This document shows, piece after piece, positions 63,421 to 64,000 of a stretch of 64,000 nucleotides of DNA. A program made the translations under genes and the position numbers. The stretch comes from Methylobacterium sp. J-067 (lineage in GTDB: Bacteria > Pseudomonadota > Alphaproteobacteria > Rhizobiales > Beijerinckiaceae), in NCBI RefSeq assembly GCF_022829465.1, contig NZ_JAKSXZ010000146.1, positions 558,001-622,000 on the forward strand. The letters run 5' to 3'. The stretch's first letter is position 1, and every line of letters begins with the position of its first letter. The notes beneath the pieces are model-generated. The model was not told where the DNA came from. It made no database searches and worked only from the letters and a program-made list of their open reading frames with translations.

Positions 63421-64000
63421 TCAGCTCTGGAAGTCGAACAGCAGGGCCGAGGAGGATTGCGCGGTGCTGCTCTGTCCGCTCGCCGCGTAGCCCGTACCGC
63501 TCGATTGCGCGGCCTGGAGCTGCTGTATGAACGCGCTCAGGAGATCGCTCGTGCTCGACGTGCTGCTGGACGACGACGAAGACGACGTGCTGGCATCGGC
63601 CCCGGGGGGCGGGCCGGGCGGGGGCGGACCCTGCGGACCGTCGGTGTCGCTGTCCGAGTCGCTGCTGCTGCTGGTGACGCTCTTGCCGTGGCTGGCGAAG
63701 AGGTTCTTCAGCTCGCTCGCCTGATCGCTGGTCAGGGTGCCGCTGCTGACCTGATCGGAGATCAGGCTGTCGATCCGGTCCTTCATGGACGACGGGTCGA
63801 GGCGGGTGGTGGACGTGCTCGACGAGGACGAGCTCGACAGGCTCGAATCGATGGAGGACAGCGCGCTGGTCAGCGCGTCGGCGTCGGTGCTGCTGAGGGC
63901 ACCGCTCGCCTCCTGCTGCTGGATGGCGCTGGCCATTCGGTTCTTGCCCGAATGCGCATGGCTCGTCGCCTGGGCCGTATAGGCTTGGCTGGTACTGGAG
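63421..64000 (-). CDS. Ser-rich protein with repeated short motif (5' end outside window)
   Basis: The frame is open through the right edge of the window, so the start lies beyond it. At least 192 residues are visible. Two related segments, SGALSSTDADALTSALSSI and SGTLTSDQASELKNLF, look like repeats of one helical unit, separated by long Ser tracts and a Pro/Gly stretch (GPQGPPPPGPPPG). Proteins of this style are found in alphaproteobacteria without known function. Ser tracts give locally repetitive DNA at about 63540-63600 and 63810-63850. Confidence 0.72.
   Translation of the reverse strand, partial: SSTSQAYTAQATSHAHSGKNRMASAIQQQEASGALSSTDADALTSALSSIDSSLSSSSSSSTSTTRLDPSSMKDRIDSLISDQVSSGTLTSDQASELKNLFASHGKSVTSSSSDSDSDTDGPQGPPPPGPPPGADASTSSSSSSSSTSSTSDLLSAFIQQLQAAQSSGTGYAASGQSSTAQSSSALLFDFQS

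Noticed and set aside
63540-63850. Repetitive DNA resembling a short array
   Set aside because: The repeats are Ser codons in frame within a protein gene. There are no spacers and no cas genes, so it is not CRISPR.

Overview
The window is GC-rich (about 70%) chromosomal DNA, most likely from a pink-pigmented Methylobacterium/Methylorubrum-type alphaproteobacterium (Rhizobiales). The evidence is the flagellar gene order with a FlbD-like activator, NepR and an EcfG-type sigma factor, homospermidine synthase, IalB, a C30-type carotenoid glycosylation/acylation cluster, Tad pilus pseudopilins and several TTG/GTG starts. No phage, insertion sequence, integrase, rRNA operon or CRISPR array was seen. 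The assignment rests on gene content, not on a database search.

Layout: 1-4544 holds flagellar genes (fliF 3' part, fliG, fliH, fliN, flbD-like) on the + strand. 4555-6239 holds a small unknown gene and a KpsE-like polysaccharide export protein on the - strand. 6417-8634 holds a thioredoxin-like [2Fe-2S] protein, an HpnL-like membrane protein and fliP. 8743-11455 holds two TadE-like proteins and a VWA TadG-like protein. 11466-15596 holds a 1119-residue TPR envelope protein and an IalB protein. 16183-20641 holds hss, a metallophosphoesterase, a short CDF-like protein, a MaoC hydratase and a SpoU-type RNA methyltransferase. 20772-30567 holds two carotenoid desaturases/oxidases, a DUF2141-like protein, an ABC-2 transporter, a chemoreceptor on the other strand, an acyltransferase and a family 2 glycosyltransferase. 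30546-39159 holds cutA, nadK, a pmtA-like gene, dnaJ, dnaK with a heat-shock promoter, a secreted unknown, a YqgE/AlgH protein, a peroxiredoxin and a DedA protein. 39216-44065 is more accessory: a DUF4926/DUF6883-like pair, a membrane-anchored Mrr-type nuclease, a Pat-like acetyltransferase and a VapBC pair. 44177-54411 holds dps, an L,D-transpeptidase, a GH10 xylanase, an SDR, zwf, tRNA-Arg, a FUSC protein, tRNA-Thr and manC. 54654-58487 is an oxygen-responsive block. 58477-63346 holds eutC, eutB, nepR, ecfG, an isochorismatase-like hydrolase and an asparaginase-like protein. The window ends inside a Ser-rich protein.

The two most coherent systems are these. (1) An FNR-type regulator with a complete Cys set lies between two paralogous universal stress proteins. 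Three copies of one 17-bp FNR/FixK-type site stand before one of these genes, before a two-gene operon that ends in the other, and before a Cys-containing small gene. (2) The carotenoid cluster has an ABC-2 exporter and a secreted DUF2141 protein between its desaturases. A plausible but unproven reading is that it makes and moves a glycosylated, acylated carotenoid. Regulation visible in sequence also includes an RpoH-type promoter before dnaK, terminators after dnaK, dps and tRNA-Thr, a palindrome in front of the tad genes, and a repeat-containing leader on zwf.
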